From contig OZ220684.1 of NCBI GenBank assembly GCA_965116395.1, positions 4,340,001 through 4,404,000 on the forward strand: a DNA stretch of 64,000 nucleotides. Reading direction: 5' to 3'. This document shows, piece after piece, positions 24,280 to 33,245 of this stretch (positions within the stretch are counted from its first letter, which is position 1; each line of letters begins with the position of its first letter). Source of the stretch: Bin5 sp965116395. Lineage in GTDB: Bacteria; Chloroflexota; Anaerolineae; Caldilineales; Caldilineaceae. Position numbers and translations under genes: made by a program. The notes under the pieces are model-generated. The model saw nothing but the letters and a program-made list of their open reading frames with translations. It ran no database searches and was not told the DNA's origin.

Positions 24280-26316
24280 CTATTGCTGCTGAGCGAGGGC
24301 TTTCTCGCCGGCGGCGAGCACCTCCAGGATGCGGTCGGTGTCGTAGACACAGCCGGCCCATGTGCCGCCGCTGACCGCCTGAAGCGCCGCCCAGAGACGG
24401 GTATCATCGGGAAGGCGCGGGTCGGCAGCCAGGTCAGGATGAAGAGAGCGGCCGGCCAATAACTCCGTACCAGCCACCTGCTGGTCAGACCCGTCAACCC
24501 CGTTTCCATTACTCCCACTTCCATTTCTTCCGGGCGGCGTTACCAAGTTCAGGCTGCCGCGCAGGTTGACTGTGTCCACTTCGATCTGAATCGTATCTCC
24601 TTCACGCACGCGGCCGATTGCGCCGCCGGCCAGAGCCTCGGGGCCGATGTGGCCGATGCAGGCGCCGGTGCTTACGCCGGAAAAACGCGCATCGGTAATC
24701 AACGCTACCTGCTTGCCGAAGGGCAGATAGCGCAGCGCCGAGGTCAACTGGTAGGTCTCCTCCATGCCGCTGCCCATCGGGCCGCGGCCGATCAATACGA
24801 TAATGTCACCGGCCTGGACCGGCTTTTCGTGGTTTCCTTTGATGGCGGCGATGGCTTCGCGCTCGCTGATAAAGACCCTTGCGGGGCCGGTATTGCGGTA
24901 GATGCCATCGTCGTCAACCACTGAGGGATCGATGGCGGTGCTCTTGATGACCGATCCTTCGGGAGCCAGGTTGCCGGTGGGGAAGGTGACTGTGCTGGTC
25001 AGGCCGCGTTGGGCTGCGGTTTGCGGGTCCATGATGACGTTATCGGGGTCGATGCCGTCTTCCGTGTAGAGACGCTCACGCAGGCGCTGCCGGCGTTCGC
25101 TGTCCTGCCATTCATCGAGCAGCTCGTCGAGGGCGCGGCCGTGGACGGTCAGGGCGTCGAGGTGCAGGAGGTCCAGGCTGCGCAGGTGGAGCATCACTTC
25201 GGGCACACCGCCGGCGAGGAAGACCTGTATGGTGGGATGACCGGTGGGTCCGTTGGGTAGGACATCTACGAGCCGCGGCACTTCGGCGTTGACGCGCTGC
25301 CAGTCGGCGACGGTTGGGCGGGGCAGACCGGCGGCGTGGGCGACTGCGGGAATGTGGAGCAGCAGATTTGTCGACCCGCCAAAGGCGGCGTGGACGACCA
25401 AAGCATTGTGGAGCGCTTTTTCGGTGAGGATATCGGCGCAGGCGATCTCATTTTCGTGTAGTGACACTAAGGCTCGTGCTGAACGGTCGGCTGTGTCCTT
25501 CCAAATGGGCTGGCCAGAGGGCGCCAGCGCAGCATGCATGAGAGTGAGGCCCAGCGCTTCTGCCACGACTTGGGCGGTCGCTGCCGTGCCGAGGAACTGG
25601 CAGCCGCCGCCGGGCGAAGCGCAGGCGCGGCAGCCAAGTTCGGCGGCCTCTTCCATGGTGATTTCACCGTGGGAGAAGCGGGCGCCGATGGTCTGCACTT
25701 TGCCGGCGTCTTCGCCGCTGCTGGGGGGGAGGGTCACGCCGCCGGGCACGATGACAACGGGCAGTTCGCGCTGGGCGGCCAGGGCCACCATCATCGCGGG
25801 CAGGCCCTTGTCACAGGTGGCGACTCCCATCACGCCCTTTCGTGTAGGCAACGAACGGATGAGGCGGCGTAGAACGATGGCGGCGTCGTTTCGGTAGGGC
25901 AATGAGTCCATCATGCCGGTCGTGCCCTGTGTACGGCCATCGCAGGGGTCGGTTACGAAGCCGGCGAACGGTACCATGCCGAGCTCTTTGAGCCTTGCTG
26001 CCGCGGCCTCCATTAGCAGGCCGACCTCCCAGTGCCCGGTATGGTAGCCGAGAGCGATGGGCGAGCCGTCCGGCGCGCGGATACCGCCCTGTGTGCTGAG
26101 GATGAGGAATTCGGGATTGCGCAGGCGGCGAGGGCTCCAGCCCATGCCGGCGTCCTGCGTGAGGCCGAAGATGTCACCACTGGGGGCGTTGCGCAGGAAC
26201 TCTTCGTCCAGCGGCAAAGATCCGGTGGGGCCGTCGGCGTTTGTCTGGACGTTGAAGAGACTGCTGTCGTCGTTGTCTACCTGGATGGGGCTGGAACTGG
26301 AACTGTTGGCGGGCAT
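24280..26316 (-). CDS. YjhG/YagF-type sugar-acid (D-xylonate) dehydratase, IlvD/Edd family
   Basis: The 678-aa protein follows E. coli YjhG/YagF closely over its length: NADGPTGSLPL, PSGDIFGLTQDAGMGW, DPCDGRTQGTTGMMDSLPYRNDA, CDKGLPAMM, CRACASPGGGCQFLG and ITDARFSGVSTGACIGHIGPEA. The Cys of DPCD, CDKG and CRAC are the Fe-S ligand candidates of the family. It would dehydrate a pentonate such as D-xylonate to a 2-keto-3-deoxy acid. A Ser/Gly/Asn-rich linker (NGSGSNGNG, ~residue 600) splits the C-terminal part and makes it slightly longer than YjhG. AGGA lies 8 nt before the ATG. With the lactonases and the dehydrogenase nearby it fits an oxidative pentose pathway. Confidence 0.9.
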   Translation of the reverse strand: MPANSSSSSPIQVDNDDSSLFNVQTNADGPTGSLPLDEEFLRNAPSGDIFGLTQDAGMGWSPRRLRNPEFLILSTQGGIRAPDGSPIALGYHTGHWEVGLLMEAAAARLKELGMVPFAGFVTDPCDGRTQGTTGMMDSLPYRNDAAIVLRRLIRSLPTRKGVMGVATCDKGLPAMMVALAAQRELPVVIVPGGVTLPPSSGEDAGKVQTIGARFSHGEITMEEAAELGCRACASPGGGCQFLGTAATAQVVAEALGLTLMHAALAPSGQPIWKDTADRSARALVSLHENEIACADILTEKALHNALVVHAAFGGSTNLLLHIPAVAHAAGLPRPTVADWQRVNAEVPRLVDVLPNGPTGHPTIQVFLAGGVPEVMLHLRSLDLLHLDALTVHGRALDELLDEWQDSERRQRLRERLYTEDGIDPDNVIMDPQTAAQRGLTSTVTFPTGNLAPEGSVIKSTAIDPSVVDDDGIYRNTGPARVFISEREAIAAIKGNHEKPVQAGDIIVLIGRGPMGSGMEETYQLTSALRYLPFGKQVALITDARFSGVSTGACIGHIGPEALAGGAIGRVREGDTIQIEVDTVNLRGSLNLVTPPGRNGSGSNGNGVDGSDQQVAGTELLAGRSLHPDLAADPRLPDDTRLWAALQAVSGGTWAGCVYDTDRILEVLAAGEKALAQQQ

Positions 26317-26455
26317 GGTCTTATCCTTTACGGAGAAAGGCTCCTAATGTTGACTCAGATTCTCATGCTCTTTTGCTTGCTCTTTATAGCACGGGCAGGT
26401 AAGATGGACAACCGCTGAGTAGCGGGATTTCTTATAGTCATCTGGAGTATGACAG

Positions 26456-27190
26456 GTGAAAAATTCGCAGAGGCACGATGCCTTTGGCATGTTGTTGACA
26501 CACCATTTCGCGGGTGAATCCTGCGTAGAGTTCATTGAGCGCGATGATGGTTATCTGATGGCTACCGACAATCTGGCCGCCTACTTTGCACCTTTCGACG
26601 ATTGGCCTCCCCGTTTTCAGCAGGCGATGGGATATGTGCGCGGGCGCGTATTGGATGTGGGTGTGGGCGCCGGTCGCTTCGCTCTCTACTTGCAGGAACA
26701 GGGTCACGAGGTGGTCGGCATCGATGTTTCGCCAGGTGCGCTTGAGGTCTGTCGCCGACGAGGCGTGAAGGATGTGCGCCAGCTGGCCTTCCACAGAATC
26801 GATGCTGCCCTGGGAAAGTTTGATACGGTTCTGATGATGGGCAACAATTTCGGCCTGTTTGCTAACCCACGCCGGGCGAAGTGGATGCTGCGGCGTCTCA
26901 AGAGGCTTACCGGCCCGAATTCTCGTATTGTGGCCGAGTCGCTCGACATTTACGGTACCGACAAGCCGGAGCATCTTGCCTATCATGATCGCAATCGTAG
27001 ACGGGGCCGGATGGCTGGGGAGATTCGTCTGAGGGTCCGCTACAGAGAAGTGATTGGCGAATGGTTTGACTATCTGATGGTCTCGCAGGCCGAGATGCTG
27101 GAGATTGTTGAGGACACCGGCTGGCGCGTCGCTGACTTCATCGGCGGCACCGGCGGGCAGTATATAGGGGTGATCGAGAAAGAGGGATAG
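26456..27190 (+). CDS. Class I SAM-dependent methyltransferase
   Basis: The 244-aa protein has motif I VLDVGVGAGRFALYL (residues ~63-77), acidic VVGIDVSPGALEVCRRRGV ending strand 2, and FDTVLMMGNNFGLF as motif IV-V. The N-terminal IERDDGYLMATD is typical of a family of methyltransferases common in Chloroflexota with unknown substrates. I use the GTG start at 26456 because GGAG lies 8 nt upstream; an ATG 7 nt earlier is out of frame. It is followed after 54 bp by the NAD-dependent dehydrogenase. Substrate unknown. Confidence 0.85.
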   Translation: MKNSQRHDAFGMLLTHHFAGESCVEFIERDDGYLMATDNLAAYFAPFDDWPPRFQQAMGYVRGRVLDVGVGAGRFALYLQEQGHEVVGIDVSPGALEVCRRRGVKDVRQLAFHRIDAALGKFDTVLMMGNNFGLFANPRRAKWMLRRLKRLTGPNSRIVAESLDIYGTDKPEHLAYHDRNRRRGRMAGEIRLRVRYREVIGEWFDYLMVSQAEMLEIVEDTGWRVADFIGGTGGQYIGVIEKEG

Positions 27191-27244
27191 ACCGGCAACA
27201 AGGGGTTGACCACCGGTTTACCATTTCGAACATGAGGTTAATCA

Positions 27245-27982
27245 ATGACTCGTAGAATCTTATTAACGGGCGCGGCAGGTAAGATCGGAAGCTTCTTCCA
27301 AGACGCCTATGTTGATGCTTATGAATTCGTCCTTACCGACATTGTAGAGCCGAAAGAGACGAAAGGGGCGCCCTTTACGCAGGCCGACCTGAGCGACTTT
27401 GATGCAGTTCGTCCACTATGTGACGGCATCGACACGGTTGTGCATCTGGGTGCGGACCCGAGCATGGATGCTCCATGGGAGAGCTTGCTGCCCAACAATG
27501 TTGTCGCCACGTACAATGTGTTTGAGTCGGCCCGGCAGGCGGGCTGCCGGCGGGTCGTCTACGCCAGCAGCATCAATGCAGTGTTGGGTTATCCACGCGA
27601 TCAGCAGGTACATACCAGCCAACCGGTGTACCCAATTAACTTGTACGGTGCGACGAAGTGTTGGGGCGAAGCGCTGGCACGGTACTACTCGGCCGCGCAC
27701 GGCCTCTCGTGCCTATGTCTACGTTTCGGGGCTGTACAGGATCGGGACACGGAATGGATCCATTGGGATCACGAGTATGTCGAGATTATTCAGACCTTGG
27801 AGGACAATGCCAGCCTGATCGCGGCCGCGGTCGATGCCGGCGACCACGTGGACTTTGGCAACTTCCATGGCATATCGGACAATCGCTTTAAGCGGCTGGA
27901 TATGACCGACACCAAGGCGATTCTCAACTACGCGCCCCAGGATGACGCCTTTGAGATGGCGCGCCGGCGCGGCAACTTCTGA
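27245..27982 (+). CDS. NAD-dependent epimerase/dehydratase family oxidoreductase (uronate-dehydrogenase-like)
   Basis: The 245-aa extended SDR has the nucleotide-binding TGAAGKIGS (residues 8-16), catalytic YGATK (Y-x3-K, ~135-139) and the preceding YASSIN. The short length and the PINLYGATKCWGEALARYY sequence resemble uronate dehydrogenase and sugar-dehydrogenase members rather than UDP-glucose epimerases. If it oxidises an aldose or uronate, it would supply the lactone for the SMP-30 lactonase and the acid for the YjhG-type dehydratase in this neighbourhood (inference). GAGG lies 8 nt before the ATG. Confidence 0.85.
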   Translation: MTRRILLTGAAGKIGSFFQDAYVDAYEFVLTDIVEPKETKGAPFTQADLSDFDAVRPLCDGIDTVVHLGADPSMDAPWESLLPNNVVATYNVFESARQAGCRRVVYASSINAVLGYPRDQQVHTSQPVYPINLYGATKCWGEALARYYSAAHGLSCLCLRFGAVQDRDTEWIHWDHEYVEIIQTLEDNASLIAAAVDAGDHVDFGNFHGISDNRFKRLDMTDTKAILNYAPQDDAFEMARRRGNF

Positions 27983-28015
27983 GCGCGCCCGGCACCCCAG
28001 TCCGGCACTCTCTTC

Positions 28016-28237
28016 TTAACCGAGGCTCTTCAATTCGGCATCGATAGCCTGCAATGTTTCCTGCGTAACGCCCGCCTGAACCGCCTCCGGGTAGTAGGAG
28101 ATCTGCTGCAAGGTCATATGCATGGCCATGGGCAGGTCGGGATGGGTTGAGGCGCCGGGCAGGTGCTTCTCCAGGATTGCCTTGGCCCCCTCGTTACTTA
28201 GCAGATCTTGCAACGTAGAGTGGATGCTGTAGGACAT
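28016..28237 (-). CDS. Small helical protein of unknown function
   Basis: The 73-aa protein (STLQDLLSNEGAKAILEKHLPG ... MAMHMTLQQISYYPEAV ... LQAIDAELKSL) resembles from memory a short helical module that in other bacteria is appended to carbohydrate-active hydrolases and esterases; here it stands alone. A GGAGAAGAG run lies upstream of the ATG at 28237; an in-frame ATG at 28255 is possible. It starts 31 bp after the SMP-30 lactonase stop on the same strand, so it may be a detached partner domain. Confidence 0.6.
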   Translation of the reverse strand: MSYSIHSTLQDLLSNEGAKAILEKHLPGASTHPDLPMAMHMTLQQISYYPEAVQAGVTQETLQAIDAELKSLG

Positions 28238-28267
28238 TGGTATACTCTTCTCCATTTCGGAACGGGA

Positions 28268-29248
28268 TTAGGGTTGCTGCGCGCCTGCAGTTTCCACATA
28301 GACGGCGTAGATTGACTGGCTGCTTGCCATGAAGAGCCGGTTTTTGCCCGCGCCGCCGAAACAGAGATTGGCGCAGATTTCAGGCAGGTGAATTTGCCCG
28401 ATTCGAGTCCCGTCAGGCGCATAGCAATGCGCGCCGTCGAAGCCGGGACCGGCCCAACCGGCCGCGGCCCAGAGGTTACCGTCTTCGTCGCAGCGGATGC
28501 CGTCGGCCATGCCCGGATTCATATCGACAAAGACGCGTCCGTTTTCAAGCCGATTGTCGGCGGTTACGTCGAAAACGCGGATGTGGGAGGGGCCGTCGGG
28601 GTCGTGGGAGCGGCCGGTATCGACGATGTACAGGAGCTCCTCGTCGGGCGAAAAGCAGAGGCCATTGGGGCGCAGGAAGTCGTCGGCCACGATGGCGGCC
28701 TCGCCCGAATCGGGGTCAAGGCGATAGACGCGATTGGGCAGTTCGGCTTCGGCGACCTGGCCTTCGTAGTTGAGCATGATGCCGTAGCCGGGGTCGGTGA
28801 ACCAGACGCTGCCGTCGGAATGGACCACGACGTCATTGGGCGAGTTGAGACGCTTGCCTTCGAAGCTGTCCATCAGAACGGTTATCGAGCCGTCATGCTC
28901 GGTGCGGGTGACGCGGCGGCCGGTGTGTTCGCAAGAAACAAGCCGCCCCTGACGATCGCGCGTATTGCCGTTGGTGTGATGTGCGGGGCTGCGATAAACG
29001 CTGACTTCGCCGCTTTCCTCGTTCCAACGCAGCATCCGATTGTTGGGAATGTCGCTCCAGATCAGGCAGCGTGCGTCTCCGAACCATACTGGTCCTTCGG
29101 CCCAGCGGCAGCCTGTGAAGAGACGTTCGACGACGGCGTTGCCGATTCTGTATTTGGTGAAGCGGTCGTCAAGCACCTTGACCGCCGGGTCGGGGTAACG
29201 AACAGTTCCCCCGCTCCAGTCGCGCTCTGCCAGTGATGGCGTGGACAT
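28268..29248 (-). CDS. SMP-30/gluconolactonase/LRE family protein, copy 2
   Basis: The 326-aa propeller lactonase has E51 of WAEGPVW, RPNGLCFSPDE and the later MADGIRCDEDG providing the expected metal ligands, and SPNDVVV the substrate Asn. It is about 27 residues longer than copy 1, mainly at the N-terminus (SLAERDWSGGTVRYPDPAV). No signal peptide. It hydrolyses a sugar lactone or another lactone; substrate unknown. With the neighbouring sugar-acid dehydratase it points to oxidative sugar degradation. Confidence 0.88.
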   Translation of the reverse strand: MSTPSLAERDWSGGTVRYPDPAVKVLDDRFTKYRIGNAVVERLFTGCRWAEGPVWFGDARCLIWSDIPNNRMLRWNEESGEVSVYRSPAHHTNGNTRDRQGRLVSCEHTGRRVTRTEHDGSITVLMDSFEGKRLNSPNDVVVHSDGSVWFTDPGYGIMLNYEGQVAEAELPNRVYRLDPDSGEAAIVADDFLRPNGLCFSPDEELLYIVDTGRSHDPDGPSHIRVFDVTADNRLENGRVFVDMNPGMADGIRCDEDGNLWAAAGWAGPGFDGAHCYAPDGTRIGQIHLPEICANLCFGGAGKNRLFMASSQSIYAVYVETAGAQQP

Positions 29249-29334
29249 GTAACTTTCTCCTTCTATGTTAGCGATGGGTAAGGTTACTGTTGCTGCCGGA
29301 CATTATCGCAGACCTGCCGCCTCGCTGCCCAGAT

Positions 29335-31275
29335 TCACAGTGGCCAGAAAATCGGGATCAATACCGTAGCCAGCGCCCACATGATGATCGTCAGCGGAAC
29401 TCCAATGCGCAGGTAATCGCCGAACGTATACCCGCCGGCACCTCTGACAATGGCGTTGGTCTGATACCCCATCGGCGTCATGAAGCTGGCCGATGCGCCA
29501 AAGGCAATGGTCATCAGCAGAGGCTGCGGGTTAATTTGCAGTGTTGCAGCCAGCGAGAGCGCGATGGGGGTAAGGAGTACGGCAACGGCATTATTGCTGA
29601 TCAGCTGTGTAAGCAGGCTGGTGAATAGGTAGAACAGAGAGAGCATTACGACGGGGCTGACGTGCCCTGCAAGCGAAATCAACTGATCTACGAGTAACTG
29701 AGCAAGCCCGGTTTTCTGCATCGCGATGCCCATAGGAATGGTGCCGGCCAGCAGGAGGAGAGTGGCGCCGTCCAGCGATGACATTGCCTCGTCGGCACGC
29801 AGGCAGCGAGTTGCAACCATCAGTGCGGCGCCTCCCAGCGCCAAGACGACGATAGGGATTTCGGTCAGGCTTGCCAACAGGATGACTGCCCCCATGATGA
29901 TCAGGGCGAGGCGATTCTTGGCGTGCCTTACGATAGCCGACTCGACGCCTTCTACCAGCAGGAGTTTGTACAGCTCGCTCACGGTGTGCAGGCCGTTGCG
30001 TGTTCCCTGGAGAAGGAGGACATCGCCGCTGTTCAGACGGGCCCGTCGCGGGCCGACTCTGCGCTGACCGCCCCGCCGTTGTAAACCCAGCACATGAACC
30101 TGGTGACTGTCTTCAAAATCCAGCTGGGCCAGCTGCCGACCGATGGCCACCGAGTCTGGCAAAATGACTGCCTCAACAGTTCGTATTGCGGGAGTGACAC
30201 CGGCTGACCTCTCGGAAGGGGGCGGCACTGACTGCCCCGGCTCCGAAGCGGAGACAGAATATGTTTCGATGAAGCGGGAAATTAAGGGTGGCGCGCCGCA
30301 AACGACGAGGACGTCGCCCTCCTGAATTCTAAGCGACTCTGCCTCCTCCGACTCGAACCGTCTGACTAGGCCGAAACGCGAGGGATTGGGACGCCGCGCG
30401 CGATGAGGTTTGCCGTCACGCAGGAGTTCGAGCAACTCGATCCGTTCCTGGGCTGAATCGCCGTTGCTGTGGATTGCTTTGTGCAAGTGGGTCAGGCGCC
30501 GGTGGTGGCGCTCTGATCTGAGACGGGAGAATTGAATACCGGCAGCCTCGTTGAACAGTTCACCAACGTTCTTGCCGAGCAGTGGACTCACCTTTTCTAC
30601 CAGGAGTTCGGCGACAAAAGGCGTGTGCTGGTGGCGGCCCTCGCCCAGCCCGCCCGCTGGCGCGCGGTCAGGCAAGAGCTTCTGGCTAGTAAGAACGACA
30701 AGAGTGCCGCCAGCTAAAGTAAAGATCAGGCCAAGCGGGGTGAAGGTCAGAAAATTGAATCCCGGTCCTCCGGCGGCGCGATAGAGATCATCTACCAGGA
30801 TGTTGGTGCTGGTACCCAGAAGCGTAATTGTTCCCCCTAGCACTGCGAAATAGCTTAACGGTATCATCAGTTTGGAAGGCTGAATCCGGAATCGCTGGCT
30901 GAGGGAAAGGACGACAGGAGCCATCATGACGACGACTGGCGTGTTGTTCATGATAGCGCTGGCAAGAGGGATGACGCCACCCAACAGGATCAGTAGACGG
31001 CGGGGACTTCCGCCGGAAAAACGGGCAAGACCGACGGTGACGATTTCCAGTGCGCCGGTGCGTATCAGGCCGCCGCTGATCACAAACATTGCGCCGACCG
31101 TAAGTGTTGCAGTGCTGGCGAATCCGGAGAGCGCCTCACCTGTATTGAGGATGCCGGTCAATGCAAGCGCGGCGATGGCGAGGGCCGAGGTCGTCTCGGT
31201 TGCTAACCAGTCTGTCAGATAGAGATAGGTCGCCACGAAAAGAATGACGACAAGGATGATCATTTCTGTTGTCAT
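29335..31275 (-). CDS. SLC13/DASS-type permease with RCK-C (TrkA-C) domains
   Basis: The 646-aa membrane protein has an N-terminal membrane half (~residues 1-185) with ILNTGEALSGFASTATLTV and MNNTPVVVMMAPVV, the SNT/NTP signature of the divalent-anion transporter superfamily. A central soluble part (~200-420) holds two TrkA-C-like segments (QEGDVLVVCGAP and LNSGDVLLLQGT), and the second membrane half has ISNNAVAVLLTPIA and GYQTNAIV. Such proteins import sulfate, phosphate or dicarboxylates with cations, and the soluble part probably regulates. Malic enzyme in the same region would suit a dicarboxylate substrate, but this is only suggestive. Confidence 0.9.
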   Translation of the reverse strand: MTTEMIILVVILFVATYLYLTDWLATETTSALAIAALALTGILNTGEALSGFASTATLTVGAMFVISGGLIRTGALEIVTVGLARFSGGSPRRLLILLGGVIPLASAIMNNTPVVVMMAPVVLSLSQRFRIQPSKLMIPLSYFAVLGGTITLLGTSTNILVDDLYRAAGGPGFNFLTFTPLGLIFTLAGGTLVVLTSQKLLPDRAPAGGLGEGRHQHTPFVAELLVEKVSPLLGKNVGELFNEAAGIQFSRLRSERHHRRLTHLHKAIHSNGDSAQERIELLELLRDGKPHRARRPNPSRFGLVRRFESEEAESLRIQEGDVLVVCGAPPLISRFIETYSVSASEPGQSVPPPSERSAGVTPAIRTVEAVILPDSVAIGRQLAQLDFEDSHQVHVLGLQRRGGQRRVGPRRARLNSGDVLLLQGTRNGLHTVSELYKLLLVEGVESAIVRHAKNRLALIIMGAVILLASLTEIPIVVLALGGAALMVATRCLRADEAMSSLDGATLLLLAGTIPMGIAMQKTGLAQLLVDQLISLAGHVSPVVMLSLFYLFTSLLTQLISNNAVAVLLTPIALSLAATLQINPQPLLMTIAFGASASFMTPMGYQTNAIVRGAGGYTFGDYLRIGVPLTIIMWALATVLIPIFWPL

Positions 31276-31697
31276 GGATAGACTGCTCAGGTGAGCAGGG
31301 GTCGAATACCCTCAACGATGGTCGGTGTGAGTCGCTATAAAGGCAGATGCGGGGCTAGACAACTGCCTGGGAAGAGCTGAAGGCTAAGACACAGGGGGTT
31401 GCATCCACTGTAACGCCTTTCCATCCTGCTACCCAACATTCGCATAGCAATTCAGATGAAACGAGCATTTGCGAATGCCAGACGGCAGAGCGCTGCAGGA
31501 ATCAGAATACTGTCTTGACTGTGTGCAGTCAAGCGCGAAAGTGTCGAAAGTGGGCATTTTCGCAAAATTTTCTTCCGGTCTCGGTGCTATATTTGGGTTG
31601 ACGGGGACATCGCCTCATGATACTGTTCGTGTAATCACTGTAGTGCGCTTTGCGGTGACGGAGAGTCACAAAGTCGTGCATTCAAGAGGACCGAGAC
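31276..31697. other. Divergent intergenic region between SLC13 permease and sialidase-like gene
   Basis: 422 bp without a supported gene. It contains the perfect inverted repeat at 31514-31533 and an AT-richer segment (31555-31600) with TATATT at 31588-31593 that could be a -10, though no good -35 is present. Confidence 0.4.
31514..31533. promoter_or_regulatory. Perfect inverted repeat, operator candidate
   Basis: CTTGACTG-tgtg-CAGTCAAG: 8-bp arms with a 4-nt spacer in the region shared by the divergent permease and sialidase-like genes, ~165 bp before the latter's start. TTGACT in the left arm could also serve as a -35. Confidence 0.4.
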
Positions 31698-32771
31698 ATG
31701 AGCGAGAACAGCACAGGTGATTCTGGCCATGAGAGATGGATTGACCCGATCTGCCGGCCACTTTCGATCGACGCTCGCAAGCCATATGTAAGGTTGCCGG
31801 ACGGCGGACTCATGGCCATTGACGGGAACGCCACGATCGTCAGCAGGGATGACGGAGGCAGTTGGGAAGCGCCGCGGCCAATCTACCGCGGCGAGGGATC
31901 CGACCTTCCCGCTCCCGGGCCAGGCATACCGCAGAATCGGGGCCAGCTGCTGGCGACTCGCGACGGGGTCCTTATCTTCGTTTGGATGGATGTTCGGGTG
32001 TTGAACTGGGACGATGAGAGTGGCGAACCTGGGGCAGACGCCCGCGGGGATCTGTGGTCGATTCGCAGCTTGGACGGCGGCGCGACTTGGGTTGACCGCC
32101 AGCCTCTCTTTCACGGCGTATGCGGTCATCCCCCGATCAATATGATTGAGACGTTCAACGGCAGGATTGTCGTGACCAATCAGTACTACCTGCGCCACCC
32201 TGGCAGGAATGTAGTCCGCGTCTACTCGTCGGCTGATGCGGGAAAGAGTTGGCGCGGCAGCAATATCATTGATCTTGGGGGCCACGGTCACCACGACGGC
32301 GCGTTCGAGCCGACCTTTATTCAACGGCGTGATGGCTCGCTATGGATGTTGATTCGCACCAACTGGGATCGATTCTGGGAGGCCATTTCCGAGGACGATG
32401 GTCTGTCGTGGCGTATAATCCGGCCCAGTTCGATAGAGGCCAGCAGTTCTCCGGGCTATCTTGCCCGTTTGCAGAGCGGCGGTCTTCTGTTGGCCTGGAA
32501 CCGTCTCTACCCGGAAGGGGCCGACAGTTTCCTTCGCCGCAGCGGACAGCTCTCGGAGGATGCCGCCAGTTGGCACCGGGAGGAGCTTTCGGTTGCTGTA
32601 TCCGGTGACGAGGGCCGCAGCTGGTCGGCGCCGCGTGTGGTTGCACGCGAGAAGGATGCGTGGATATCCTACCCATACGTATTCGAGCCGAGGCCGGGTC
32701 AGCTCTGGATCATAACCGGCCAGGGGGATCTGCGGTTGCGCGTAGTCGAGTCCGACCTCTTCGACAGTTGA
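31698..32771 (+). CDS. Sialidase-like BNR-repeat protein
   Basis: The 357-aa six-bladed propeller of the sialidase superfamily carries four Asp-box/BNR motifs S-x-D-x-G-x-(S/T)-W: SRDDGGSWEAP (~residue 49), SLDGGATWVD (~127), SEDDGLSWRI (~233) and SGDEGRSWSAP (~300). YVRLPDGGL near the start could hold the first Arg of the active site. No signal peptide is visible, so it is likely cytoplasmic, unlike secreted sialidases. Many members in environmental bacteria are annotated exo-alpha-sialidase without proof. GAGGA lies 8 nt before the ATG. Substrate unknown. Confidence 0.85.
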   Translation: MSENSTGDSGHERWIDPICRPLSIDARKPYVRLPDGGLMAIDGNATIVSRDDGGSWEAPRPIYRGEGSDLPAPGPGIPQNRGQLLATRDGVLIFVWMDVRVLNWDDESGEPGADARGDLWSIRSLDGGATWVDRQPLFHGVCGHPPINMIETFNGRIVVTNQYYLRHPGRNVVRVYSSADAGKSWRGSNIIDLGGHGHHDGAFEPTFIQRRDGSLWMLIRTNWDRFWEAISEDDGLSWRIIRPSSIEASSSPGYLARLQSGGLLLAWNRLYPEGADSFLRRSGQLSEDAASWHREELSVAVSGDEGRSWSAPRVVAREKDAWISYPYVFEPRPGQLWIITGQGDLRLRVVESDLFDS

Positions 32772-32892
32772 AGCCAGCAACTGCGTGGCATATTCTCAGA
32801 GATTGTAGGGAGTGGCGAGGTCAGGAAAGAGGTCTATAGCCTGCGGCTTTAGTCAGTGCATCAGGCAAAGTAGTTGGGGAGCTAAAAAAGAG

Positions 32893-32964
32893 AGCGGGCG
32901 AACGGACTCGAACCGTCGACATTCAGCTTGGGAAGCTGACGTTCTACCACTGAACTACGCCCGC
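32893..32964 (-). tRNA. tRNA-Gly(CCC)
   Basis: Minus strand, 72 nt including U73 and no encoded CCA. Acceptor GCGGGCG pairs with CGCCCGC; the D-arm is GTTC-AGTGGTA-GAAC; anticodon stem TCAGC/GCTGA holds loop TTCCCAA with anticodon CCC; the T-arm is ACGG-TTCGAGT-CCGT. U73 fits bacterial glycine tRNAs. A T6 run follows the 3' end and may terminate transcription. Confidence 0.95.
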
Positions 32965-33245
32965 AGAATGAGCAGCCTTCAAAATAGGATAGTTGAATGT
33001 GGGACAATTGAAGGTTCGTATCTATAATACAAATGCCCTCGAGTGCTGTCAAATATGTGAAAGCGGCGCTTGCGTATAATATTCAAATCGTGTAAAACTT
33101 AAAGTGTGGAGTGCTACGCTTTCGGATAGTGAGAGCCCCCTTCATACTTCAAAAACCAAACTTTGATCTTTCGATAAGAAAAGTTCCGGGTGTGGCTTAT
33201 ATTTGACTCAAATTACAGCAGTTCTTTAGAGGAGGGAACAATCGG

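Noticed and set aside
25244..25897. 217-codon plus-strand frame
   Set aside because: Antisense to the YjhG-type dehydratase, whose motifs are intact.
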